A stretch of 64,000 nucleotides of DNA from RHLJ01 sp965222205. Its GTDB lineage: Bacteria; Bacteroidota; Rhodothermia; Balneolales; Balneolaceae. The position numbers and the translations under genes were made by a program. The stretch covers positions 3,348,001 through 3,412,000 of the forward strand of contig OZ244932.1 of assembly GCA_965222205.1 (NCBI GenBank), written 5' to 3'. Position 1 is the stretch's first letter, and each line of letters begins with the position of its first letter. Positions 1 through 7,461 of this stretch are shown here, one piece after another. Below the pieces are notes generated by a model, which was not told the DNA's origin, did not search any database, and saw only the letters and a program-made list of their open reading frames with translations.

Positions 1-660
1 GTTGTCGAACGTGCATACTCTATGGCCAGCTATCCTGCAGAAGGTCGCCGAATTATGCTGAATGTTCGAATTGCGACTCCACCTTGGGATAGAGACAAGA
101 ATAAGTGGATGGACGTTAATCCGGGAATTGCTTCATCTTACATTTTTGCTCAAAAGCCTGGAGATAAAGTAATTATCTCAGGTCCGTATGGAGAGTTTTT
201 CATTAAGGAAAAAACGGAAAGTGAGATGTTATATATAGGTGGTGGAGCAGGAATGGCCCCGATGCGTTCGCATCTCTATCACTTATTCAAAACCCTTGAA
301 ACAGGTCGTAAAGTTACTTACTGGTACGGCGGTCGTTCTAAGAGAGAATTATTCTATCTTGATCACTTCAAACAACTGGAAGACAAGTTTGACAACTTCA
401 AGTTCTACGTTGTTCTTTCTGAGCCTCTTGAAGAAGATAACTGGGTGGAAAAGAAAGACATGCAAGATGAAGAAGGTGATGGCTTCCTGGGCTTTGTACA
501 CCAGGCGGTAATTGATCAATATCTGGTTAACCACCCGGAGCCGGAAGAGATAGAGTTCTATTTCTGCGGACCTCCGTTAATGAATCAGGCCGTACTGAAA
601 ATGTGCGACGAATGGGGCGTTCCTGAAGAGAATGTCGCCTTCGATGACTTTGGAGGATAA
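1..660 (+). CDS. nqrF: Na+-translocating NADH:quinone reductase subunit F, C-terminal part
   Basis: The frame is open from base 1, so the start lies left of the window. NqrF is the NADH-oxidising FAD and 2Fe-2S subunit of the Na+ pump; only its ferredoxin-reductase part is present. Visible are the FAD-binding RAYSMASYP, the substrate loop GPYGEFF, the nucleotide-binding GGGAGMAPMRSH, the late YFCGPPLMNQAV, and the C-terminal FDDFGG ending typical of NqrF. The downstream apbE and the nqrM-like gene fit an Na+-NQR locus, and nqrA-E presumably lie further left. Assignment is firm. It is the last gene before an intrinsic terminator. Confidence 0.95.
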   Translation, partial: VVERAYSMASYPAEGRRIMLNVRIATPPWDRDKNKWMDVNPGIASSYIFAQKPGDKVIISGPYGEFFIKEKTESEMLYIGGGAGMAPMRSHLYHLFKTLETGRKVTYWYGGRSKRELFYLDHFKQLEDKFDNFKFYVVLSEPLEEDNWVEKKDMQDEEGDGFLGFVHQAVIDQYLVNHPEPEEIEFYFCGPPLMNQAVLKMCDEWGVPEENVAFDDFGG

Positions 661-669
661 AGAAACTAA

Positions 670-700
670 CCCCGCTCATTTATTTGAGCGGGGTTTTTTA
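670..700 (+). terminator. Intrinsic terminator after nqrF
   Basis: Perfect 9-bp stem CCCCGCTCA/TGAGCGGGG (670-678 and 685-693), a 6-nt loop and a run of T. It ends just before the apbE start, so apbE probably needs read-through or its own weak promoter. Confidence 0.85.
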
Positions 701-710
701 TTTTAAGGAC

Positions 711-1718
711 ATGAAACTATCAATCACACTTATTACATCGGTTTTCCTTTTAGCTTCCTGTACTAGCCAGAAAGAGCCAGTGCTCGTTGAAAACTCCGGA
801 TATGCTCAGGGTTCTACCTACCAAATCAAATATCTGACGGCAAAAAACCAGAACTTTGCAGAAGAAATAGAAACAATCTTTCAGGAGATTGATGAGTCCA
901 TGAGTACGTACGTGCCTACATCTCTAATCTCAGAGATTAACAAAGGTGGGATCTGGATAGAAGTTGATGCGAGATTTATGGAGGTCCTCAACCGATCTTT
1001 AGAAATAGCAGCAGAAACAGATGGCGATTTCGATCCTACGGTGGGGCCGCTTGTCGCAATTTGGGGATTTGGATTTGAAGAAGTCCGTGGAGATGTTGGC
1101 ACCGAAATGATTGAGGAAGTAAAATCAAAAACTGGTTTTTCAGAAATACAGATTGATGAGAATAAAGTAATGATCCCTGAGGGGTTTTCTCTCGATTTCA
1201 ATGCACTGGCACAGGGTTATACGGTAGATGTTATTGCAGAATACCTGGAGTCTCAGGGAATTGAAAACTATATGGTAGAAGTAGGTGGGGAAGTCAGGGC
1301 GTTGGGATTGAACGACAAACAAAGGATCTGGACAATTGGCGTAGATAAACCTCAGAATGAGATAGACAGACAAGATCGCTTTCAATTTATTCTCGAGCTA
1401 AAGGATGCAGGAATTGCTACTTCCGGAAACTACCGTAAGTACTGGGTAGACGAAGAAACAGGAACTAAATACTCGCATACTATTGATCCGCACACCGGAA
1501 CTCCCGCTTTAAATCAACTTCTTAGCGCATCAATTATCGCCAACAATGTGATGGATGCCGATGCTTACGCAACAGTATGTATGGTGAAAGGGCTGGAAAA
1601 CTGCAAAACTTTTCTGGAAAGAAAACCCGAATTGGAAGGCTACTTAGTTTTTACCAATGATGAAGATGAATGGAAAGTCTACACCACGCCCGGTTTCGAG
1701 TCCTATATCAAAAATTAG
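711..1718 (+). CDS. apbE: FAD:protein FMN transferase (ApbE), lipoprotein
   Basis: ApbE transfers FMN from FAD onto threonines of target proteins such as NqrB and NqrC, outside the cytoplasmic membrane. The ATG at 711 gives a classic lipoprotein leader, MKLSITLITSVFLLASC, with the lipobox cysteine at residue 17. An in-frame TTG at 684 lies inside the terminator and is rejected as the start. Family motifs seen are QGSTYQIKY, VGPLVAIWGFG, the FAD-binding DFNALAQGYTVD, VEVGGEVRALG, YSHTIDPHTGTPA and the metal-binding region DADAYATVCMV. Length (335 residues) is normal. Position directly after nqrF indicates flavinylation of the Na+-NQR complex. Confidence 0.95.
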   Translation: MKLSITLITSVFLLASCTSQKEPVLVENSGYAQGSTYQIKYLTAKNQNFAEEIETIFQEIDESMSTYVPTSLISEINKGGIWIEVDARFMEVLNRSLEIAAETDGDFDPTVGPLVAIWGFGFEEVRGDVGTEMIEEVKSKTGFSEIQIDENKVMIPEGFSLDFNALAQGYTVDVIAEYLESQGIENYMVEVGGEVRALGLNDKQRIWTIGVDKPQNEIDRQDRFQFILELKDAGIATSGNYRKYWVDEETGTKYSHTIDPHTGTPALNQLLSASIIANNVMDADAYATVCMVKGLENCKTFLERKPELEGYLVFTNDEDEWKVYTTPGFESYIKN

Positions 1719-1955
1719 GAAAGTCATTGCGAGGAGCTCGAAATCTTGTTCTTAACTCGAATTCGATTCTAAAAGACTTACGTAGAGCTTTACCTCTGTT
1801 TTTTTATGAGACGCTCCGAGAGATCGATGAGTCTGTACAGGAAAAGAGCCATGTAGAAGGTCGTGCTGATTCTTTGCTTCCCCGAAACTCTGGAAGTCAG
1901 GTAGACCAGCTTGATGACAAAATTAATAGCTATATCTCAACTCCAGCGGAGTTGA

Positions 1956-1986
1956 ATATGCATAGCCCCGGAATTCATCCCGGGGT
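1956..1986 (+). repeat. REP-like palindrome, left copy
   Basis: AATATGCATAGCCCCGG followed by AATTCATCCCGGGGT. It is nearly the reverse complement of 2166-2196 (AATATTAATAGCCCCGGG followed by ATTCATCCCGGGGT when read on the minus strand). The core CCCCGG/CCGGGG can fold on itself, and the hairpin at 1938-1954 sits just upstream. Paired inverted REPs (REPINs) are known to be moved by RAYT transposases; no RAYT gene is in this window. Confidence 0.7.
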
Positions 1987-2005
1987 AAAAGTTTATTTCT
2001 TAGAC

Positions 2006-2145
2006 AACCCGAGACTGTAATTTCTTTTACACCCAGAACTGGGTCGAAGGGCCGGGGCAGGCAGTCATAAAAGCCTCTATAGTCAGGAGCTTGTTCACAA
2101 CCCTCGACGAGGTAAAAGGCGTTGATCTGTGAAGAGCCTCGGGTT
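2006..2145. ncRNA. Candidate structured RNA between inverted repeats
   Basis: The 140-nt segment is closed by an 8-bp stem AACCCGAG/CTCGGGTT (2006-2013 with 2138-2145). Inside are ACCCAG/CTGGGT (2031-2036 with 2039-2044), TTCACA/TGTGAA (2094-2099 with 2128-2133) and, nested in the latter, CCTC-GAC-GAGG (2102-2112). The local G+C is higher than in the surroundings. Strand, transcription and family are unknown. A chance or purely DNA-level structure is possible. Confidence 0.35.
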
Positions 2146-2165
2146 TGGGTTCTTTGTTCATTTCA

Positions 2166-2196
2166 ACCCCGGGATGAATCCCGGGGCTATTAATAT
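2166..2196 (-). repeat. REP-like palindrome, right inverted copy
   Basis: ACCCCGGGATGAATCCCGGG then GCTATTAATATT, the inverted partner of 1956-1986. The match continues inward in diverged form to the AACCCGAG (2006-2013) and CTCGGGTT (2138-2145) arms. Confidence 0.7.
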
Positions 2197-2372
2197 TAAA
2201 TTCTTTTATGGCAGGCTATCTGATCTCTACAGGAAGACTTGCTTATCGTTCAAGAGCGCTTTAAAATATTTTGGAAATCGACTCAGTTTCTTACCTCGTG
2301 AAAAAAGCGATGGAGCAATATCAGGATATTTACTTAGGGAAAGAAGAGATAGCGTCGATTCCGCGCTAAAAG

Positions 2373-2615
2373 TTACGCCACAAAAGGACTGAATTCCCCT
2401 TCCTGTTTCTTCTGATCGTCACTTTTACACTTTTCGTCGGGAAGAGCTCCACATAAGCTGCAAGGTTCTCCGTCTTTATTTAAGAAAGGACTATTGCTGG
2501 CACAAGTCCCGGAAAACTCTCCGTTCTTTTTCAGCAATATCTTAACAGCTATTCCGGCGAATCCGATTCCAACTAATGTGATGGCTAATACGGTGGTTAA
2601 TAAAACAGTACTCAT
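2373..2615 (-). CDS. nqrM: NqrM-like Na+-NQR maturation protein
   Basis: An 80-residue protein with one N-terminal membrane helix (about residues 4-28) followed by a cytoplasmic tail with four cysteines (38, 52, 55, 63) in the pattern GTCASN...PCSLCG...KC. This matches the small NqrM/DUF539 family, whose cysteines are needed for assembling active Na+-NQR, probably through iron delivery to the membrane subunits. It is next to nqrF and apbE but on the opposite strand, so it is transcribed separately. The assignment rests on architecture, cysteine pattern and neighbourhood. The C-terminal lysine/glutamate-rich stretch looks variable. Confidence 0.75.
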   Translation of the reverse strand: MSTVLLTTVLAITLVGIGFAGIAVKILLKKNGEFSGTCASNSPFLNKDGEPCSLCGALPDEKCKSDDQKKQEGEFSPFVA

Positions 2616-2712
2616 AATAAACTCTCTGATTTAGTGCTCAAAGTTCGGCATTTATCTAATTAACGGCAATAAATCGGATATAATTTCGGATGCGTATGAG
2701 TGAAGGGTTCCT

Positions 2713-2720
2713 TATATTTG
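2713..2720 (+). promoter_or_regulatory. Putative -7 element for tRNA-Arg
   Basis: TATATTTG matches the Bacteroidota -7 consensus TAnnTTTG and lies 34 bp before the mature tRNA 5' end, a plausible distance for a short leader. The -33 element is not obvious. Confidence 0.4.
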
Positions 2721-2753
2721 TTGCCCTCTTGAAAAAGAGATGTATTGATAAAT

Positions 2754-2827
2754 GCGCCCGTAGCTCAACTGGATAGAGTACCAGATTTCGGCTCTGGGGG
2801 TTGGGGGTTCGAACCCTCCCGGGCGTA
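2754..2827 (+). tRNA. tRNA-Arg (anticodon UCG)
   Basis: Cloverleaf read by eye: acceptor GCGCCCG (2754-2760) with CGGGCGT (2820-2826), D-arm GCTC...GAGT, anticodon stem CCAGA/TCTGG (2781-2785, 2793-2797) with loop TTTCGGC, and T-stem GGGGG/CCTCC around TTCGAAC. The anticodon at 2788-2790 is TCG, reading CGA and related arginine codons. The discriminator base is A, and the 3' CCA is not encoded. An intrinsic terminator follows immediately. Confidence 0.95.
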
Positions 2828-2828
2828 C

Positions 2829-2858
2829 AAAAGCCACTTCATTTGGAGTGGCTTTTTT
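2829..2858 (+). terminator. Intrinsic terminator after tRNA-Arg
   Basis: Stem AAAAGCCACT/AGTGGCTTTT (2829-2838 with 2847-2856) with an 8-nt loop and a T-rich tail, directly after the tRNA. Confidence 0.85.
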
Positions 2859-2929
2859 GTTTATAAGCATCCCCTTATCAACTGCATAATCTTTTTCGAT
2901 TGGGATGGGAACGAATCATTAGATATAAT

Positions 2930-2947
2930 TAGTTCAATATTAAACTA
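2930..2947. promoter_or_regulatory. Dyad upstream of yceI-like gene
   Basis: TAGTTCAATATTAAACTA is an 18-bp imperfect palindrome (arms TAGTT/AACTA, inner AAT/ATT). A further GAACTA at 2956-2961 also pairs with TAGTTC. It sits about 30 bp before the YceI start, where a repressor operator would be expected. Size and symmetry resemble MarR-type sites, but no regulator is adjacent. Confidence 0.3.
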
Positions 2948-2974
2948 TTTAATACGAACTAAATATTATTACCT

Positions 2975-3514
2975 ATGGAAACTGCAACAAAAACATTATG
3001 GAAAATTGACCCAACTCATTCTGAGATCGAATTCAAGGTGAAGCACCTTGTAATCTCAACAGTAACTGGAAAGTTTACTGAGTTTGATGCTACCCTGGAA
3101 ACAGAAGATGGAACTTTTGAAGGCGCTGATGTTAAATTCAATGCCGAAATTGCAAGTATTTTAACGGGTGTGGAAGATCGTGACAATCACCTTAAGTCTG
3201 CAGACTTCTTTGATGCTGAAAACTTCCCGAAACTTACTTTTGATTCTACTTCATTTGAGAAGACCGGAGAAAGTACTTATAAATTAACGGGTCATCTCAC
3301 AATCAAAGATACAACCAAAGAAGTTACCCTGAATGTAGAGCACGGCGGAACGGTTGAAGATCCATACGGACAAACTAAAGCTGGCTTTGAGATATCAGGC
3401 GAAATAAACCGAAAAGAATTCGGGTTAACCTGGAGTGCTGTTACAGAAGCGGGCAGCGTTGTGGTTGGAGATACCGTAAAGCTTATCATGAATGTACAGG
3501 TTGTACAATCATAA
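2975..3514 (+). CDS. YceI family polyisoprenoid-binding protein
   Basis: A 179-residue YceI-domain protein. Its lipocalin-like barrel family binds polyisoprenoid lipids. Recognisable elements are the opening WKIDPTHSEIEFKVKHL, the GVEDRDNHLKSADFFDAENFPKLTF segment (residues about 69-92), and the later HLTIKDTTKEVTL. No signal peptide is present, unlike many proteobacterial members, so it is probably cytoplasmic. It is a single gene with a possible operator dyad upstream and a terminator downstream. No strong Shine-Dalgarno is visible, which is common in this lineage. The physiological ligand cannot be told from sequence. Confidence 0.9.
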   Translation: METATKTLWKIDPTHSEIEFKVKHLVISTVTGKFTEFDATLETEDGTFEGADVKFNAEIASILTGVEDRDNHLKSADFFDAENFPKLTFDSTSFEKTGESTYKLTGHLTIKDTTKEVTLNVEHGGTVEDPYGQTKAGFEISGEINRKEFGLTWSAVTEAGSVVVGDTVKLIMNVQVVQS

Positions 3515-3538
3515 CTATCCTATCATCAAGAGATGAAG

Positions 3539-3565
3539 AGGGGCGCATTGCCGTCCCTTTTTTTA
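3539..3565 (+). terminator. Intrinsic terminator after yceI-like gene
   Basis: Stem AGGGGCG with CGTCCCT-type partner (3539-3545 with 3552-3558, one G-U pair), a 6-nt loop, then seven T. Confidence 0.7.
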
Positions 3566-3614
3566 TGTCTGGTATTTTGTAGCTTATGGGATCACACCAT
3601 AAATAAAGACTCCT

Positions 3615-4625
3615 ATGAAACGATTCTATATTCTCTCAATAATCTTACTGGTTATTCTTTCTCTTGGATTTGTAGCCACTGATACTGAAAAAGCAACAAA
3701 TGAACCCAAAGAATGGGCTATCGCATTGCACGGTGGTGCTGGAAATTATCCGGCAGATGCTTCTGAAGAACGAACTAAACAATATGAAGAGGCTCTGGCT
3801 GAAGCTTTAAGTATAGGTTCAAAAATTCTGGAAGAAGGAGGTTCAGCTTTAGATGCCGTTGAGCAAACAGTTAATTACCTGGAGAACAATGAGCTTTTTA
3901 ATGCAGGAAGAGGGGCTGTTTTCACTAGTGAGGGGAAGAATGAATTAGATGCAGCTATCATGGACGGTAGTCAGATGAATGCTGGGGCAATCACCGGGGT
4001 AACTACTGTTAAAAACCCTATATCTTTGGCAAGAAAAGTAATGGAGGAATCAAGACATGTATTTTTTGCAGCTGAAGGTGCAGAAGAGTTTGCAGATCAA
4101 ACAACCGTTGAGCGAGTAGATCCCGAATATTTTAAAGTAGAACGCAGATACGAAGCCTGGAAAAGAAGAAATGCAGGGGAAGGTATGCTTTTGGAGGACT
4201 CCAAAGACAATAGCTGGAAGTTTGGAACAGTTGGATGTGTAGCGCTGGATAAAGATGGTAATCTGGTAGCGGGTACTTCAACCGGAGGGATGACTAACAA
4301 GAAATTTGGTCGAGTTGGCGATGTCCCTATTATCGGATCAGGAACGTATGCTGATGATTTAGTCGCAGTTTCTGCAACGGGATGGGGAGAGAAGATTATG
4401 CTGAACGTGTCAGCCCACACCTTGGCGAGTTATATGAGGTTTAAAGAAGCCACGTTGGACGAATCAATGGATTACCTGGTAAATGATGTTTTAGATCCAA
4501 AGGATGCAGGCTTTATCGCAGTAGATAAGGATGGCAATATCTCAATGGAGACAAATACCGGATCTATGTTCAGAGCATCCGCAGACTCTGATGGAAACAA
4601 GGTTGTAGCAATTTACGCTAACTAG
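3615..4625 (+). CDS. iaaA: Isoaspartyl peptidase / plant-type L-asparaginase, exported
   Basis: A 336-residue Ntn-hydrolase precursor. After an N-terminal signal or anchor segment (residues about 3-21) come the family opening WAIALHGGAGN, FNAGRGAVFTSEG and AIMDGSQMNAGAI. The autocleavage site is in WKFGTVGCVALD, where Thr205 becomes the N-terminal nucleophile of the beta subunit, followed by GTSTGGMTNKKFGRVGDVPIIGSG-type substrate residues. It hydrolyses isoaspartyl dipeptides and asparagine, probably in the periplasm. The C-terminal part has ATGWGEKIML where many members have a TTGHGE-type loop, so specificity may differ. It is a single gene. Confidence 0.88.
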   Translation: MKRFYILSIILLVILSLGFVATDTEKATNEPKEWAIALHGGAGNYPADASEERTKQYEEALAEALSIGSKILEEGGSALDAVEQTVNYLENNELFNAGRGAVFTSEGKNELDAAIMDGSQMNAGAITGVTTVKNPISLARKVMEESRHVFFAAEGAEEFADQTTVERVDPEYFKVERRYEAWKRRNAGEGMLLEDSKDNSWKFGTVGCVALDKDGNLVAGTSTGGMTNKKFGRVGDVPIIGSGTYADDLVAVSATGWGEKIMLNVSAHTLASYMRFKEATLDESMDYLVNDVLDPKDAGFIAVDKDGNISMETNTGSMFRASADSDGNKVVAIYAN

Positions 4626-4636
4626 TAATCAGGTGT

Positions 4637-5398
4637 TTAATCGATTCTGTAATTGAACCGATCTCTTAATTCCTGTACATACACGCCTATATCATTTCTG
4701 AGTTCGAAAAAGCGGGAATGAAAATCAGTATAGGCGGCTTTCTGAATTAGTTTTTTACTTTTAAAGCTTTGAAGATGTGCTAAAGAGGTATTAGCGCACT
4801 TCAGGGCTTTTTTAGTATAGGCGATGTTAGCGCCAAGATATTCGGCTTCAAAACCAAAGGAGTAACCCCCTGCTAATTTTGCGCCGATTTTGAGTGCTTC
4901 GCCAACAAATTCCTGAAAGATGTTAGTCTGAGCTTTAGGTGGCACTTCCTCTGCCCATTTCAGAACATCAACGGCGAGTTGTTTTGCTTCATTATAAATA
5001 ATGAGATTCTCAAGTGAGCCATAGTCTGAATCAGCAAAATCTTCGCTTAATGATTTCCACTCTTCTCCGGAATCAAAATCTTCTACTTCATCCAGGTCAG
5101 AAAGATCATCATAGCCGAATAAAAAATCTTCGTCATCGTCGAAATCATCTTCATCGTCCCAATCTTCATCTTCCGGGAAATAGGCTTCATCAAGCAAAAG
5201 CTCCTCTTCAACATAAGCTTCAAACGCATCATCTTCACTTAAACTCTCTTCGAGGAGAGTTATCCAACGAGGTATATTTCCCTTAGGATCAGATGAGATA
5301 AATTTTCGAAGTTGATCACTCTTCTTTTCGACTTCATTTAAATGAGCTTCCCATTTGTGTTCATCCCAAAGCTCATCGCTATTTCCATCTTGGTGCAT
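4637..5398 (-). CDS. Hypothetical protein with an acidic central linker
   Basis: A 253-residue protein of unrecognised family. A helical, hydrophilic N-terminal part (about 1-80) leads into a strongly acidic stretch rich in Asp, Glu and aromatic residues (about 80-125, with runs such as DEDDFDDDEDFLFGYDD). A helical C-terminal domain (about 140-253) follows, starting ENLIIYNEAKQLAVDVLKWAEEVPP. There is no signal peptide or membrane segment, so it is probably cytoplasmic. The ATG at 5398 is preferred over a TTG three codons upstream. It converges on the asparaginase gene with an 11-bp gap and has no operon partner. Confidence 0.65.
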   Translation of the reverse strand: MHQDGNSDELWDEHKWEAHLNEVEKKSDQLRKFISSDPKGNIPRWITLLEESLSEDDAFEAYVEEELLLDEAYFPEDEDWDDEDDFDDDEDFLFGYDDLSDLDEVEDFDSGEEWKSLSEDFADSDYGSLENLIIYNEAKQLAVDVLKWAEEVPPKAQTNIFQEFVGEALKIGAKLAGGYSFGFEAEYLGANIAYTKKALKCANTSLAHLQSFKSKKLIQKAAYTDFHSRFFELRNDIGVYVQELRDRFNYRID

Positions 5399-5500
5399 AT
5401 ATGACAATTATCGATGGTTAATGGTTTACTATAGAAACGAAATTCAAATATCGATTGCAATAGTACGTGGAAAAATAACGCTTTTTGTGGATAAATAAGT

Positions 5501-6337
5501 CTATAATTTTTCCAAAACTCCTACAACAATCTGTGTGAGTTTAGGCTCTGCCATAGCCGCCGCTTCCAAAACATCTTCAATACTTACAGGCTCCAATGCG
5601 TCAGGGAAACATTCATCAGTAATAACCGAAATCCCCAAAACATCAAGCCCCATGTGTACTGCTGCAATAACCTCAGGCACGGTACTCATTCCTACAACGT
5701 CTGCACCTAATTGCCGCATATAGCGGTATTCGGCTTTGGTTTCCATCGTTGGGCCAGAAACGGAGAGATAAACACCTTTATGAAGTTTAATGGCATGTTC
5801 AAGCGCTACATTTTCAGCGGTTTCAATAAGTCGTTCGGTGTAGGGTTCACTCATATCAGGGAATCGTGGACCGAGTTCATCATCGTTCGGTCCTATAAGC
5901 GGATTGTCACCGAGAAAATTAATGTGGTCGTTGATTATCATCACATCGCCACGGTTAAAATTTGGATTCAGCCCCCCGCAGGCATTACTTACCATTAATG
6001 TTTGAACGCCTAGTGCTTTGGCAACCCGGACAGGAAAAGCAATCTGCTGCATGGTATAACCCTCGTAATAGTGAAAACGTCCCTGCATGGCTACTACGGA
6101 TTTCCCACCCAATTCTCCAAAGATCAATCGTCCGGCATGACTCTCTACAGTTGAGACAGGAAAGTGCGGAATCAGGTCATACGAAATGGTGTGTTCCGCT
6201 TCTATTTCGTCTGCAAGCTGGCCTAAACCAGTGCCAAGAATTAATAAATATTCCGGTTGGAAATTAGTTTCGCCGATAATGAACTCTACCGCTTCATCTC
6301 GTTTAGCACGGAATTGTTCTACAGTATCAAAAGCCAT
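5501..6337 (-). CDS. punA: Purine-nucleoside phosphorylase
   Basis: A 278-residue trimeric-type PNP that cleaves guanosine and inosine with phosphate in purine salvage. Family motifs are present in order: ILGTGLGQLADEIE (phosphate loop, about 33-46), VESHAGRL (64-71), MQGRFHYYEGYT (84-95), VSNACGGLNPNF (116-127), the base-binding SVSGPTMETKAEYR and MSTVPEVIAAVHMG. Length is standard. It is the last gene of a minus-strand run that begins with yggS, about 40 bp after the DivIVA gene, so co-transcription is plausible although the functions differ. Confidence 0.95.
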   Translation of the reverse strand: MAFDTVEQFRAKRDEAVEFIIGETNFQPEYLLILGTGLGQLADEIEAEHTISYDLIPHFPVSTVESHAGRLIFGELGGKSVVAMQGRFHYYEGYTMQQIAFPVRVAKALGVQTLMVSNACGGLNPNFNRGDVMIINDHINFLGDNPLIGPNDDELGPRFPDMSEPYTERLIETAENVALEHAIKLHKGVYLSVSGPTMETKAEYRYMRQLGADVVGMSTVPEVIAAVHMGLDVLGISVITDECFPDALEPVSIEDVLEAAAMAEPKLTQIVVGVLEKL

Positions 6338-6377
6338 AATTGAAAGATATGTTAGTTAAGCGCGAAGATAGCTCTTT

Positions 6378-7058
6378 TTAGTCGATCTCATCAAGAATGT
6401 CGTTTAAACGATCGGTACCCGGAGGGAAAGCGCTGTCATCTTCTTCCCCTACTTCGGCAGTAGTCTCTTCGTTTTCTTCTTCCAGCTCCTCTTCATCAAG
6501 GGCAAAACGGGATCCGTTTGTAGATTCTGGTTCTTCATCTTCAACGGCTTCTTCATTCATCACTTCAGGTTCTGTAGCTTCCTCTGTTGGGAGCGTGAAA
6601 ATAGACATTTCATCTTTTGAGAATTTATCTACAGAATTCTTTGCGTTGTCTAGATAAGATGAGATTCCGGCAATTATTTCATCTCTGCGGTCAAGAAGGC
6701 GCAAGATACTTTGCCGGATTTGATTTCTCTGTTGATTCGCTTCCGAAATAATCGACTCAGCTTCCATCTGAGCTTTGTCAGTTGTGTTTTTTGCTTCGAG
6801 GCGAGCGTTGTCCATTTTTTGGGCTACAGATTCTTTCGTAGTCTGTAGAGTCTCATGAAGTGCTTCTTCAACCCGCTCATAATGCCGAACACGATCGCTT
6901 AGCTTTTCGATTTGCTCATCGAGCTCTTTGTTTTTGGTGAGTAGATGCTCGTATTCATTAGATACCAACGTAAGAAAAGCCTGAACATCTGCAACATCAT
7001 ATCCTCTCAGGGATTTTTCAAATTGCTGTTGCTTAATTTCTAGTGGTGTGAGTTTCAT
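6378..7058 (-). CDS. divIVA: DivIVA domain-containing protein
   Basis: A 226-residue protein with the DivIVA N-terminal lipid-binding module at residues 1-30: MKLTPLEIKQQQFEKSLRGY, then the conserved DVADVQAFL turn. A long coiled coil follows (about 30-150) and a very acidic low-complexity tail (about 155-226). DivIVA proteins bind curved membrane at poles and septa and recruit partners. Outside Gram-positives the role is unclear. The gene lies downstream of yggS and two small membrane coiled-coil proteins, an arrangement recalling the Gram-positive yggS-sepF-yggT-divIVA cluster. The acidic C-terminus may be a partner-binding tail (inference). Confidence 0.88.
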   Translation of the reverse strand: MKLTPLEIKQQQFEKSLRGYDVADVQAFLTLVSNEYEHLLTKNKELDEQIEKLSDRVRHYERVEEALHETLQTTKESVAQKMDNARLEAKNTTDKAQMEAESIISEANQQRNQIRQSILRLLDRRDEIIAGISSYLDNAKNSVDKFSKDEMSIFTLPTEEATEPEVMNEEAVEDEEPESTNGSRFALDEEELEEENEETTAEVGEEDDSAFPPGTDRLNDILDEID

Positions 7059-7103
7059 GATTAAGTGCCTTTAAAGAGTCAAAATGCTTAATTAAAGTAA
7101 CAC

Positions 7104-7457
7104 TTATTCATTTAACATGTTCCTTAGATTGCTGTTATCTTCCTTTTTTGTCTCGGTTCGAACTTCCTGTTCTTCAATGGTTATTTCAGCATTTGAGTCA
7201 GCGGATTCAGGAATTCGAATTTTCTCTTCTTCTAATTCAGAAACGATAGCTTCGAGGTTGGTAATTCTACGCTCAGTAGACTTCTTAAACTCTCCCAAAG
7301 CTTTAAAAAATTGGGGATTGATATCACCTGAAGAAGTGCCACTCTTTCTGTTAATCCAGGTTTTAACCAGGCTAAAAACATTATGAAGGAAAAATCCGAC
7401 TAACCCGATTCCAAAAACAATGCCAACCAGCGCTACTATAAACTCTTCTTCCTGCAT
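7104..7457 (-). CDS. Small PspB-like membrane coiled-coil protein (second copy)
   Basis: A 117-residue protein with an N-terminal transmembrane helix (about residues 5-28), a basic stretch, then a short coiled coil carrying ERRITNLEAIVSELEEE, and a charged tail. The RI..LEAI motif is the recognisable part of phage-shock protein B and also occurs in the upstream neighbour (RIENLEAIVTE). The two proteins are therefore probably diverged paralogues. The gene begins 4 bp after the upstream copy and lies 45 bp before divIVA. Function is unknown. A role as membrane anchor or partner for DivIVA is only suggested by context. Confidence 0.65.
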   Translation of the reverse strand: MQEEEFIVALVGIVFGIGLVGFFLHNVFSLVKTWINRKSGTSSGDINPQFFKALGEFKKSTERRITNLEAIVSELEEEKIRIPESADSNAEITIEEQEVRTETKKEDNSNLRNMLNE

Positions 7458-7461
7458 TGTA

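Larger units (their letters stand above)
1719..2372. other. Gene-free interval with palindromic repeats
   Basis: About 650 bp with no convincing coding potential; the short open frames here have no start context and no recognisable protein. It begins with a GTCAT-headed repeat remnant (1723 onward, right after the apbE stop), then a CAACTCC/GGAGTTG hairpin at 1938-1954, then an inverted pair of CCCCGG...CCCGGGG palindromes enclosing a structured segment. Nothing else was recognised in 1760-1935 or 2197-2372. Confidence 0.6.

Noticed and set aside
684..710. Upstream TTG start for apbE
   Set aside because: It lies inside the nqrF terminator hairpin and would bury the lipoprotein signal; the ATG at 711 gives a clean lipobox leader.
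1670..2392. Two open frames in the gap after apbE (1670-2020 and 2129-2392)
   Set aside because: They run through palindromic repeats, have no ribosome sites or recognisable domains, and the first is a shadow of the apbE end.
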